A stretch of DNA of 33,691 nucleotides from an uncultured Clostridium sp. (GTDB lineage: Bacteria > Bacillota > Clostridia > Lachnospirales > Lachnospiraceae), in NCBI GenBank assembly GCA_900540335.1, contig UQFC01000023.1, positions 1 through 33,691 of the forward strand, in the 5' to 3' direction. Positions 25,257-32,046 of the stretch are shown in pieces. The translations under genes and the position numbers were made by a program. The stretch's first letter is position 1; every line of letters starts with the position of its first letter. The notes beneath the pieces are model-generated. The model was not told the origin of the DNA. It did no database searches and was given only the letters and a program-made list of their open reading frames with translations.

Positions 25257-26476
25257 TGGCACAGGCAAAGAGAGGACTTGGAAAAGGATTGGGAAGAGGA
25301 CTTGGAGCTTTGTTTGGAGAAGATGTTGTTGAGGGGGTTGTTCTTGATAAGAGGGGCAGCCATTCTCACGAAAGCGCTGACGGTGAAGGGGAAAAGATTT
25401 CCCGGGGAAGAAAACGTGCGTCAGCATCTGATGTGAAATCCAGCGAGAAGAATCAGGCTTCTTCCGAAGATAAAGGCGCAGGGAAGAAAGAGACAGGGGT
25501 GAAAAATTCCCGGAACCAGAGTTTATCCGGTGAGGCAGAGAAAACTGAATCCGATAAACAGGCAAATGTTTCACGTGAAACATTATCTGAGATTTCTACA
25601 GACACCCTTCCGGGGGCAGATGCTTCTTCAGAAAATCAGGCAATCGAGAAACAGATTTCCGCATCTGAAAAGGCGGAAGAGACTCAGGGGGAAATCTATG
25701 TAAAGATTTCTAAAATTGAGCCGAATCGTTCTCAGCCGAGAAAGAATTTTGACGAGGAACAGCTTCAGCAGCTGGCTGATTCCATGAAACGGTATGGTGT
25801 ACTGCAGCCGCTTCTGGTTCAGAAGAGAGAAAATGGATTTGAAATTATTGCAGGGGAGCGCCGCTGGAGAGCAGCCAAAATGGCAGACTTGAAGGAGGTT
25901 CCTGTGGTAGTTCGGGAATACGATCCCCAGCAGACTATGGAAATTGCTCTGATCGAGAATGTTCAGCGGGAGGATTTAAACCCGATTGAAGAGGCTATGG
26001 CATATCAGCAGCTGATTCAGGAATTTAATCTGAAACAGGAAGAAATTGCGGAGAGAGTATCCAAAAGCAGAACAACGATCACCAACAGCCTGAGACTGCT
26101 GAATCTTGCAAAAGAGGTACAGCAGATGCTGGTGGAAAACCGCCTTTCCAGCGGACACGCAAGAGCCCTGCTTTCTCTGGAGGATCCCAAACAGCAGGTT
26201 GAGCTGGCTCACAAAATCGAACAGAATAAAATGAGTGTTCGTGAAGTGGAAAAAGCTGTAAAACTGGTGGGCAAAGAAAAGAAGCCGAAGAAAGAAAAGC
26301 CGGTAGATGAAGCCCTTGAACTGGTATTTCAGGATCTGGAAGAGCGAATGAAAACAGTTATGGGTACAAAGGTAAATATCAGCCGAAAGGACAAATCAAA
26401 AGGAAAAATAGAAATTGAGTATTATTCGGAGTCGGAGCTGGAGCGTATTGTAGAATTGATTGAATCCATCCGGTAA
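25256..26476 (+). CDS. parB: Chromosome partitioning protein ParB (Spo0J) with long N-terminal linker
   Basis: This 406-residue CTP-dependent clamp loads at parS and spreads. The extreme N terminus is basic, RGLGKGLGRGLGALFG (residues 6-21), which contacts ParA. Residues about 22-145 are Ser/Glu/Lys-rich and look disordered. The CTPase core begins at EIYVKISKIEPNRSQPRKNF and includes GERRWRA (200-206) and ENVQREDLNPIEEA (234-247). A central HTH follows (QEEIAERVSKSRTTITNSLRLL), then a C-terminal dimerisation domain. B. subtilis Spo0J has 282 residues, so this one is much longer. A parS site lies within its own coding sequence. Confidence 0.97.
   Translation: MAQAKRGLGKGLGRGLGALFGEDVVEGVVLDKRGSHSHESADGEGEKISRGRKRASASDVKSSEKNQASSEDKGAGKKETGVKNSRNQSLSGEAEKTESDKQANVSRETLSEISTDTLPGADASSENQAIEKQISASEKAEETQGEIYVKISKIEPNRSQPRKNFDEEQLQQLADSMKRYGVLQPLLVQKRENGFEIIAGERRWRAAKMADLKEVPVVVREYDPQQTMEIALIENVQREDLNPIEEAMAYQQLIQEFNLKQEEIAERVSKSRTTITNSLRLLNLAKEVQQMLVENRLSSGHARALLSLEDPKQQVELAHKIEQNKMSVREVEKAVKLVGKEKKPKKEKPVDEALELVFQDLEERMKTVMGTKVNISRKDKSKGKIEIEYYSESELERIVELIESIR
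25567..25582. promoter_or_regulatory. parS centromere site 3, inside parB
   Basis: Exact TGTTTCACGTGAAACA (20-bp palindrome 25565-25584). It is read in the parB frame as Asn-Val-Ser-Arg-Glu-Thr, residues 104-109, within the disordered linker. Confidence 0.97.
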
Positions 26477-26506
26477 GGGATATGCAAAGGACAGGAGTGA
26501 ACAAAG

Positions 26507-27031
26507 ATGGAAGGAAGTATTTTAAATAACCTGGGATTTGATCCCGTCTATCTTATCATTGCCCAGTCGGCTATCACATTGATACTGCTGGTAGTTGTTA
26601 TTGTGTGTATAGTTAAGATAAAAAAGTTATACCGGCGGTATGATTATTTTATGAGAGGGAAAGATGCGGAATCAATGGAGGAAATGATCATAAAGCAGAT
26701 GGAGGATATCATTGATCTGAAATCGCAGGATCGAGCCAATAAAGATTCTATTCGCACGGCCAACAAGAATTCCAGAGCGTCTTTTCAAAAAATGGGCATT
26801 GTAAAATACAATGCATTTAAAGGAATGGGAGGAAATCTGAGTTTTGCTCTGGCATTACTGGATTATACAAATACAGGTTTTGTGATTAATTCTGTTCACA
26901 GCAGAGAAGGATGTTATCTCTATATTAAAGATGTGGACAGAGGCCAGACAGACGTTGCTCTTGGAAATGAAGAAAAAATGGCGCTGGAACAGGCCTTAGG
27001 CTACAAGGAAAAGAGCACATCGTCTCAATAA
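26507..27031 (+). CDS. DUF4446 family membrane-anchored protein
   Basis: This 174-residue protein has one N-terminal membrane segment (about 16-42, SAITLILLVVVIVCIVKI), then a charged helical region (KDAESMEEMIIKQMEDIIDLK). A conserved globular part follows: KMGIVKYNAFKGMGGNLSFALALLDYTNTGFVINSVHSREG. That last part is the DUF4446 signature, and such genes usually follow parB in clostridia. It starts 30 nt after parB with a GGAG site, so it is probably in the same operon. Its function is unknown; a link to segregation or the membrane is only suggested by position. Confidence 0.9.
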   Translation: MEGSILNNLGFDPVYLIIAQSAITLILLVVVIVCIVKIKKLYRRYDYFMRGKDAESMEEMIIKQMEDIIDLKSQDRANKDSIRTANKNSRASFQKMGIVKYNAFKGMGGNLSFALALLDYTNTGFVINSVHSREGCYLYIKDVDRGQTDVALGNEEKMALEQALGYKEKSTSSQ

Positions 27032-27172
27032 AACACTTACAAATCGGGGCGAAAGAGCGCCGGGAATAAAAGAAAAGAAGCAGAGAAACGTGAAGTAAAC
27101 AGAAACAAAAACAAAAGAAGCAAGAAAAAAGATACAAAAAAAAAACACAAAAAGACAGGATTCAGGATTTAA

Positions 27173-27219
27173 GCAAGAGGGTGCCGCAAAACAGTTTTTG
27201 CGTCATCCTCTTGCATTTT
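27173..27219 (+). terminator. Terminator of the parA-parB-DUF4446 unit
   Basis: A 19-bp stem with one mismatch (27173-27191 with 27196-27214) has a 4-nt loop and contains GGGTGCCGCAAAA. ATTTTC follows. It is the third member of the GCAAAA hairpin family in the window. The 140 bp before it (27032-27172) are A/purine-rich and carry no gene; 27220-27360 likewise shows nothing recognisable. Confidence 0.8.
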
Positions 27220-27360
27220 CTTTCGGCCTTATGTTCTCACAGGAAATGACACCCGGGCAAAAAACGCTTTGCCAGGATCCCTATGGGCAAAAATTCATGT
27301 CTGAAGCCGTATACTCCATTTATGGACTGCAAAAAACGATAAAATTTAATAAAATCGTAG

Positions 27361-27388
27361 TTGATAGGGCGATATATCGCCCTAAGAT
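27361..27388 (+). promoter_or_regulatory. Promoter of the small regulator with a palindromic operator
   Basis: TTGATA (27361-27366) and TAAGAT (27383-27388) are spaced by 16 bp. The spacer is exactly the palindrome GGGCGATATATCGCCC, perfect over 18 bp with flanks (27366-27383). The position between -35 and -10 suggests repression, possibly by the encoded HTH protein itself. Confidence 0.6.
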
Positions 27389-27435
27389 CTTCCAAAATTC
27401 GACTAAACTAGTCCATAATAAGGAGGATTCTTACA

Positions 27436-27636
27436 ATGACGATAAGTGAAGCAACAAGCTATAGAATTACAGAGTTATGTAAGGAAAAAAAGCTGAGTGG
27501 ATATTCCGTTACATATAAGGCCGGAATTCCTGCGTCAACTTATAAGAGTATTGTAAATGGAAAAAGTAAGAATCCGGGAATCGTTAATATTAACAGAATA
27601 GCGGACGGTCTTGGCGTAACAATCCGCGAGTTTTAA
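27436..27636 (+). CDS. Small XRE-type HTH regulator, tail removed by an in-frame stop
   Basis: This 66-residue protein is almost entirely a Cro/CI helix-turn-helix domain. It contains RITELCKEKKLSGYSVTYKAGIP, STYKSIVNGKSKNPGIVNINRIADGLGVTIREF. AAGGAGG stands 9 nt before the ATG. Directly after the TAA (27634-27636) the same frame continues DSDIFDDLEPDE to another TAA (27673-27675). That peptide resembles the acidic tail many clostridial homologues carry (EFFDSDIFDDLE-like). The gene therefore seems to have acquired a stop near its end. The DNA-binding part is intact, so it may still work. The target is unknown. Confidence 0.82.
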   Translation: MTISEATSYRITELCKEKKLSGYSVTYKAGIPASTYKSIVNGKSKNPGIVNINRIADGLGVTIREF

Positions 27637-27687
27637 GACTCCGATATTTTTGATGATCTGGAGCCGGACGAATAACCGGTTATAAGG

Positions 27688-27838
27688 GAAAAGTCCTGCA
27701 AAATAGAAATCCCATAAAACAAAAGTCCCGCAAAATAAAAGTCTCATAAAGCAGAAGTCCCGCAAAACAGAAGTCCATAAAGCAAAACCCTATAAAATAG
27801 AAGTCCCATAAAACAAAACCCCATAAAACAGAAACCCC
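27688..27838. repeat. Degenerate tandem repeat, about 10 copies of a 15-16 bp unit
   Basis: Units follow the pattern AGTCCC(G/AT)(C/A)AAAAC/T-AGA, alternating between CCGCAAAA and CCATAAAA forms (for example AGTCCCGCAAAACAGA and AACCCCATAAAACAGA). Spacing is 15-16 bp. There are no distinct spacers, so this is not CRISPR. It lies between the small regulator and the adhE promoter. A minus-strand frame reads through it as a Phe/Leu-rich repeat peptide, probably by chance. Confidence 0.8.
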
Positions 27839-27874
27839 ATAAGAGAGAAGTCTGCGGCCAGGCTTCTCTCTTAT
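27839..27874. terminator. Hairpin upstream of adhE
   Basis: A perfect 12-bp stem, ATAAGAGAGAAG (27839-27850) with CTTCTCTCTTAT (27863-27874), has a 12-nt loop. GCATTTT follows, a weak T-run. It follows the tandem array and precedes the adhE promoter by 54 bp, so it probably insulates adhE from upstream transcription. Confidence 0.6.
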
Positions 27875-27927
27875 GCATTTTGACGATAAAAGCGTGAAAA
27901 AAAATAGAAAAATTAGATACGATTTCA

Positions 27928-27956
27928 TTGACAATTATTTAACGAGCAAGTATAAT
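27928..27956 (+). promoter_or_regulatory. adhE promoter, perfect consensus, with a possible Rex half-site
   Basis: TTGACA (27928-27933), 17 bp, TATAAT (27951-27956). The leader is about 125 nt. TTGTTAA at 27970-27976, just past the start point, equals the left half of the Rex operator consensus, but the right half is poor. Rex control by NADH/NAD ratio is known for clostridial adhE; here it is only suggested. Confidence 0.8.
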
Positions 27957-28089
27957 GCTTATAGTGACATTGTTAAAAAAATATCGAGTTTCAAAAGAGA
28001 TATTTCATGTCGGACTTGAATACAGGAAACAGAGAAACACTTTTAGGATATCATTATTTTTATCATTATTTTATGGAGGATAAGTGACA

Positions 28090-30702
28090 ATGGCAGAGAA
28101 GCAGACAATTGCAGTTCCCGAAATCATTGACAGTGTAGAAGCTCTGGAAGCGAAGATGCAGGCAATGCGTGAGGCTCAGAAGGTATTTGCCACCTTTACC
28201 CAGGAGCAGGTTGATAAAATTTTCTACGAGGCAGCATCTGCAGCCAACAAAATGAGAATCCCGCTGGCTAAGATGGCAGTAGCCGAGACCGGCATGGGCG
28301 TTGTAGAAGATAAGGTTATTAAAAACAACTATGCAGCAGAGTATATTTACAATGCCTACAAGAACACCAAAACCTGCGGTGTTGTAGAAGAAGACAAGGC
28401 ATACGGAATCAAAAAAATTGCAGAGCCTATCGGCCTGGTAGCAGCAGTTATTCCTACTACAAACCCGACCTCCACTGCTATTTTCAAAACTCTGATTTGC
28501 TTAAAAACAAGAAATGCAATTATCATTTCCCCACATCCCCGTGCAAAGGAATCCACCATTGCAGCAGCAAAGGTTGTTCTTGATGCAGCTGTTAAGGCCG
28601 GCGCACCGGAGGGAATTATCGGATGGATTGACGTACCGTCTCTGGAGCTGACCAACACCGTTATGAAGGATGCTGATATTATTCTGGCAACCGGCGGCCC
28701 GGGCATGGTAAAAGCAGCTTATTCTTCCGGAAAACCGGCACTGGGCGTAGGCGCAGGAAATACACCGGTTATCCTGGATGACACTGCTGATATCAAGATG
28801 GCAGTAAACTCCATTATTCATTCTAAAACCTTTGATAACGGTATGATTTGTGCTTCTGAGCAGTCTGTAACTGTTCTGGCATCTGTTTATGATGAAGTAA
28901 AGAAAGAATTTGCATACCGCGGCTGCTACTTCCTGAAGCCGGAAGAGCTGGATAAGGTAAGAAAGACCATTCTGATCAACGGTTCTCTGAATGCAAAGAT
29001 TGTAGGACAGAGCGCTTATAAGATTGCACAGCTGGCAGGCGTTGAGGTTCCGGTTGATACCAAGATCCTGATCGGTGAGGTTGAATCTGTAGATATCAGC
29101 GAGGAATTTGCTCATGAGAAGCTGTCTCCGGTACTGGCTATGTACAAGGCTGAGAACTTCGACGAGGCAATTGCAAAGGCAGAGCGTCTGGTTGCAGACG
29201 GCGGCTACGGCCATACTGCTTCCCTGTACGTTAACGTAAATGAGCAGGAAAAGATTATGAAGCACGCAGAAGCAATGAAAACCTGCCGTATCCTGATTAA
29301 TACTCCTTCTTCTCATGGCGGTATCGGTGATCTGTACAACTTCAAGCTGGCTCCGTCTCTGACACTGGGCTGCGGCTCCTGGGGCGGCAACTCTGTATCT
29401 GAGAACGTAGGCGTGAAGCATCTGCTGAACATTAAGACTGTTGCTGAGAGGAGAGAAAATATGCTGTGGTTCCGCGCACCGGAGAAGGTATACTTTAAGA
29501 AGGGCTGTCTGCCGGTAGCCCTGGATGAGCTGGGCACTGTTATGAACAAGAAGAGAGCATTTATTGTAACAGACTCCTTCTTATATATGAATGGCTATAC
29601 TAAGCCGATTACTGACAAGCTGGATGAAATGGGCATTGTTTACCAGTGCTTCTCTGATGTTCAGCCGGATCCGACCCTGGCAAATGCACAGGCAGGCGCA
29701 AAGGCCATGACTGCATTCCAGCCGGATGTTATCATCGCGCTGGGCGGCGGTTCTGCAATGGATGCAGGTAAGATCATGTGGGTAATGTACGAGCATCCGG
29801 AAGTAGATTTCCAGGATATGGCAATGCGCTTCATCGATATCCGGAAACGTGTATACACCTTCCCGAAGATGGGTGAGAAGGCTTACTTTGTAGCAGTTCC
29901 CACTTCCTCCGGTACAGGTTCCGAGGTAACTCCTTTCGCAGTTATCACCGATCAGGAGACTGGCGTAAAATATCCGCTGGCTGACTATCAGCTTCTGCCG
30001 AACATGGCAATCGTGGATACCGACAATATGATGAGCCAGCCCAAGGGACTGACCAGCGCATCCGGCGTAGACGTTCTGACTCATGCTCTGGAGGCTTATG
30101 CTTCCGTAATGGCAACCGACTACACAGACGGTCTGGCTCTGAAGGCAATGAAGAACGTATTTGAATACCTGCCCACCGCTTACAGCGACGGCAGCAATGT
30201 AGAGGCAAGAAGCAAAATGGCTGATGCTTCCTGCATGGCTGGTATGGCATTTGCAAATGCATTCCTGGGCGTATGTCACTCCATGGCTCACAAGCTGGGC
30301 GCATTCCATCACTTACCGCACGGTATTGCAAACGCCCTGCTGATTTCTCTGGTAGTAGAGTTCAATGCTGCTGAGTGCCCGAGAAAGATGGGAACCTTCT
30401 CCCAGTATCAGTATCCGCACACCAGAGCAAGATACGCAGAGTGCGCACGTTTTGTAGGTATTCAGGCTGCAAATGACGAAGAAGCTGTTAAGAAGCTGAT
30501 CGAGAAGATTGAAGAGCTGAAGGCTGCTGTAGGCGTGAAGAAGACCATCGCTGAGTACGGCGTAGATGAGAAATACTTCCTGGATACTCTGGATGCAATG
30601 GTAGAGCAGGCATTTGACGACCAGTGCACAGGCGCAAACCCGAGATATCCGCTGATGAGCGAAATCAAAGAAATGTATCTGAGAGCTTATTACGGAAAAT
30701 AA
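28090..30702 (+). CDS. adhE: Bifunctional acetaldehyde/alcohol dehydrogenase AdhE
   Basis: This 870-residue fusion enzyme reduces acetyl-CoA to acetaldehyde and then to ethanol, using NADH. The N-terminal aldehyde dehydrogenase domain (about 1-440) has the catalytic Cys254 in GMICASEQSV and GPGMVKAAYSSGKPALGVGAGN. The iron-dependent alcohol dehydrogenase domain (about 455-870) has GGGSAMDAGKIMW, and the metal-binding His residues lie in CHSMAHKLGAFHHLPHGIANA. AdhE normally forms long spirosomes. The ATG at 28090 is 9 nt from GGAGGA; an in-frame GTG at 28084 is too close. Codon use looks biased toward highly expressed genes. It has its own promoter and terminator. Confidence 0.98.
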   Translation: MAEKQTIAVPEIIDSVEALEAKMQAMREAQKVFATFTQEQVDKIFYEAASAANKMRIPLAKMAVAETGMGVVEDKVIKNNYAAEYIYNAYKNTKTCGVVEEDKAYGIKKIAEPIGLVAAVIPTTNPTSTAIFKTLICLKTRNAIIISPHPRAKESTIAAAKVVLDAAVKAGAPEGIIGWIDVPSLELTNTVMKDADIILATGGPGMVKAAYSSGKPALGVGAGNTPVILDDTADIKMAVNSIIHSKTFDNGMICASEQSVTVLASVYDEVKKEFAYRGCYFLKPEELDKVRKTILINGSLNAKIVGQSAYKIAQLAGVEVPVDTKILIGEVESVDISEEFAHEKLSPVLAMYKAENFDEAIAKAERLVADGGYGHTASLYVNVNEQEKIMKHAEAMKTCRILINTPSSHGGIGDLYNFKLAPSLTLGCGSWGGNSVSENVGVKHLLNIKTVAERRENMLWFRAPEKVYFKKGCLPVALDELGTVMNKKRAFIVTDSFLYMNGYTKPITDKLDEMGIVYQCFSDVQPDPTLANAQAGAKAMTAFQPDVIIALGGGSAMDAGKIMWVMYEHPEVDFQDMAMRFIDIRKRVYTFPKMGEKAYFVAVPTSSGTGSEVTPFAVITDQETGVKYPLADYQLLPNMAIVDTDNMMSQPKGLTSASGVDVLTHALEAYASVMATDYTDGLALKAMKNVFEYLPTAYSDGSNVEARSKMADASCMAGMAFANAFLGVCHSMAHKLGAFHHLPHGIANALLISLVVEFNAAECPRKMGTFSQYQYPHTRARYAECARFVGIQAANDEEAVKKLIEKIEELKAAVGVKKTIAEYGVDEKYFLDTLDAMVEQAFDDQCTGANPRYPLMSEIKEMYLRAYYGK

Positions 30703-30750
30703 GAGAAATTCAGAAAAATACTGTAAAATACAGTAAAACAAAATAAAAGA

Positions 30751-30808
30751 AGAGACTGAATGAGGAGAAACCGAAGACAGCGGAGACTCCCGTCCAGTCT
30801 CTTTTTTT
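30751..30808 (+). terminator. adhE terminator
   Basis: AGAGACTG (30751-30758) pairs with CAGTCTCT (30795-30802) around a 36-nt loop that has further internal pairing (GGAGACTCC at 30782-30790). Seven T's follow. Confidence 0.8.
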
Positions 30809-30809
30809 A

Positions 30810-30863
30810 TTTCATAGGAAATTGCGTCCTATGAAATAAAAACGCTCCGCGGGGATCGCCATG
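30810..30863. repeat. Direct repeat unit 1 with hairpin, adhE-lysR gap
   Basis: This 54-bp unit contains a hairpin, TTTCATAGGA/TCCTATGAAA with a 7-nt loop (stem extends to 14 bp with flanks). It then reads AAAAACGCTCCGCGGGGATC. Unit 2 at 30936-30989 matches at 48 of 54 positions. Confidence 0.85.
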
Positions 30864-30910
30864 CGGCGGCAGAGAATTTTGCCGCAGAAGCGACCCGCCG
30901 CAGGCGGAGA
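30858..30910. repeat. Copy B of a dispersed intergenic repeat
   Basis: It shares ATTTTGCCGCAGAA, ACCCGCCGCAGG and flanking bases with 22515-22568. It is located between the two direct repeat units and contains GGCGGC/GCCGC pairing. Confidence 0.65.
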
Positions 30911-30931
30911 AGCTCGCTTGCGAGCTTCTTT
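30908..30931 (+). terminator. Hairpin between the direct repeat units
   Basis: GAAGCTCGC (30909-30917) and GCGAGCTTC (30920-30928) form a near-perfect 9-bp stem (10 bp with A30908 and T30929) around TT. TTTCTT follows. It can back up the adhE terminator. Confidence 0.6.
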
Positions 30932-30935
30932 CTTG

Positions 30936-30989
30936 TGTCATAGGAAAGAGCATCCTATGACATAAAAACGCTCCGCGGGGATCACCATG
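30936..30989. repeat. Direct repeat unit 2, overlapping the lysR 3' end
   Basis: The hairpin TGTCATAGGA/TCCTATGACA differs from unit 1 by a paired T:A to G:C change. The unit ends in GGGGATCACCATG, which supplies the stop codon and last residues of lysR. Confidence 0.85.
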
Positions 30990-31875
30990 GGTTGGAAGGG
31001 GATTTTGTAATAAGGTGTTCCAGCTCCGTGGCGGCAATGCTCAGGGGGTGGCCTTTTCGTTTCAGCATACAGATTTTTCTTTCTGGAAGAGGTTTTTCCA
31101 GGGTGAGAAGGTGGATGTGTTCTGCTCCTTTCAGGAAGGGTTCAGGGACAAATCCGATACCGAGATCGTATGCAGCCATGGGAACGATCTGATCGGCGGC
31201 GGCAACCTCCACACTGGGGGAGAAAGGGACCCCCGCATCAGCAAACAGCTCGCTGTACAGACGATAGGACATGGTATTTTTTTCCAGGGAAATCACAGGA
31301 TAACGGGCCAGCTCCTGCAGAGAAAGTGTTTTGCCGCAGAGAAAGGCAAAGGCATCCCCGCAGATGGCCACATCCCGGAAGGTTTTGATATCTGTTTCCT
31401 TTAAACCGGAAATACCGGGCATTGGGGTGCTGACAAGGGACAGGTCTGCCAGCCCGTTTCTCAGTGCGGAAATTGCTCCGGGAGTGGAATCTGTTATTAC
31501 CTGAATGTGAACGCCGGGATATTGCTGCCGGTAGTTCCGCAGAATGGGAAGAAGAAAACAGTGAAGGGCAGATTCGCTGGCGCTGACAGTGACGATGCCG
31601 CTTTGAAGAGAGCGGTCCAGGGCGATTTCCTTTTCTGCAGCCTCCAGGTGTTCAAAAGCCGCAGACACATGGGCAAAGAGTTTTTCTCCCTCAGGCGTCA
31701 GTTCTGCTCTCCGGTTGGAGCGGGAGAAAAGAGTGCATCCCAGGGTATGCTCCAGATTTTTGATGGTTCGTGTAATGTTGGGCTGGTTGCCTCCCAGCGC
31801 CAGCGCGGCTTTTGTAAAGCTTTGAAGCTTTGCTACATAATAAAAGGTTCTGTAATAATCGTAGCTGATCTGCAT
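30982..31875 (-). CDS. LysR-family transcriptional regulator
   Basis: This 297-residue protein has an N-terminal winged HTH (ISYDYYRTFYYVAKLQSFTKAALALGGNQPNITRTIKNLEHTLGCTLFSRSNRRAELTPEG in broken form, about 3-65) and a LysR substrate-binding domain from about 90. It has the standard length. GGGGAGG precedes the ATG. The gene is divergent from the MATE efflux gene with a 171-bp gap, so it probably controls that gene and itself. The effector is unknown. Its last residues (NPW) come from a repeat unit. Confidence 0.93.
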   Translation of the reverse strand: MQISYDYYRTFYYVAKLQSFTKAALALGGNQPNITRTIKNLEHTLGCTLFSRSNRRAELTPEGEKLFAHVSAAFEHLEAAEKEIALDRSLQSGIVTVSASESALHCFLLPILRNYRQQYPGVHIQVITDSTPGAISALRNGLADLSLVSTPMPGISGLKETDIKTFRDVAICGDAFAFLCGKTLSLQELARYPVISLEKNTMSYRLYSELFADAGVPFSPSVEVAAADQIVPMAAYDLGIGFVPEPFLKGAEHIHLLTLEKPLPERKICMLKRKGHPLSIAATELEHLITKSPSNPW

Positions 31876-31903
31876 AAGTCCTCCCCAAAAAGAACAATAA
31901 ATT

Positions 31904-31918
31904 TTGTCAATGTGACAA
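31904..31918. promoter_or_regulatory. Dyad in the lysR-MATE intergenic region
   Basis: TTGTCA-ATG-TGACAA is a perfect 6-3-6 inverted repeat. ATATCAAAATGATAT-like dyads follow (about 31933-31950). LysR operators are often such T-N11-A dyads between divergent genes. Which one binds is a guess. Confidence 0.5.
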
Positions 31919-32046
31919 CTGAAATTTTATTATATCAAAATGATATGAATACAATATCAAATTAACATTTGAAATATAATGATTTGTATTATAAGATAAG
32001 ACCGTTGCTTCGTCAATGAAAAGAAATAGGGAAGGAGTCTTGATGT

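Noticed and set aside
27688..27838. Possible CRISPR array
   Set aside because: The units abut directly with no unique spacers, and no cas genes are nearby.
27680..27934. Minus-strand frame of 84 residues with Phe/Leu repeats
   Set aside because: It reads through the tandem repeat array, so the peptide repeat simply mirrors the DNA repeat. No ribosome site or homologous protein is recognised.
28501..29421. 306-residue antisense frame opposite adhE
   Set aside because: It is a shadow of a high-expression gene with strong codon bias; the translation is Cys/Asn-rich with no domain.
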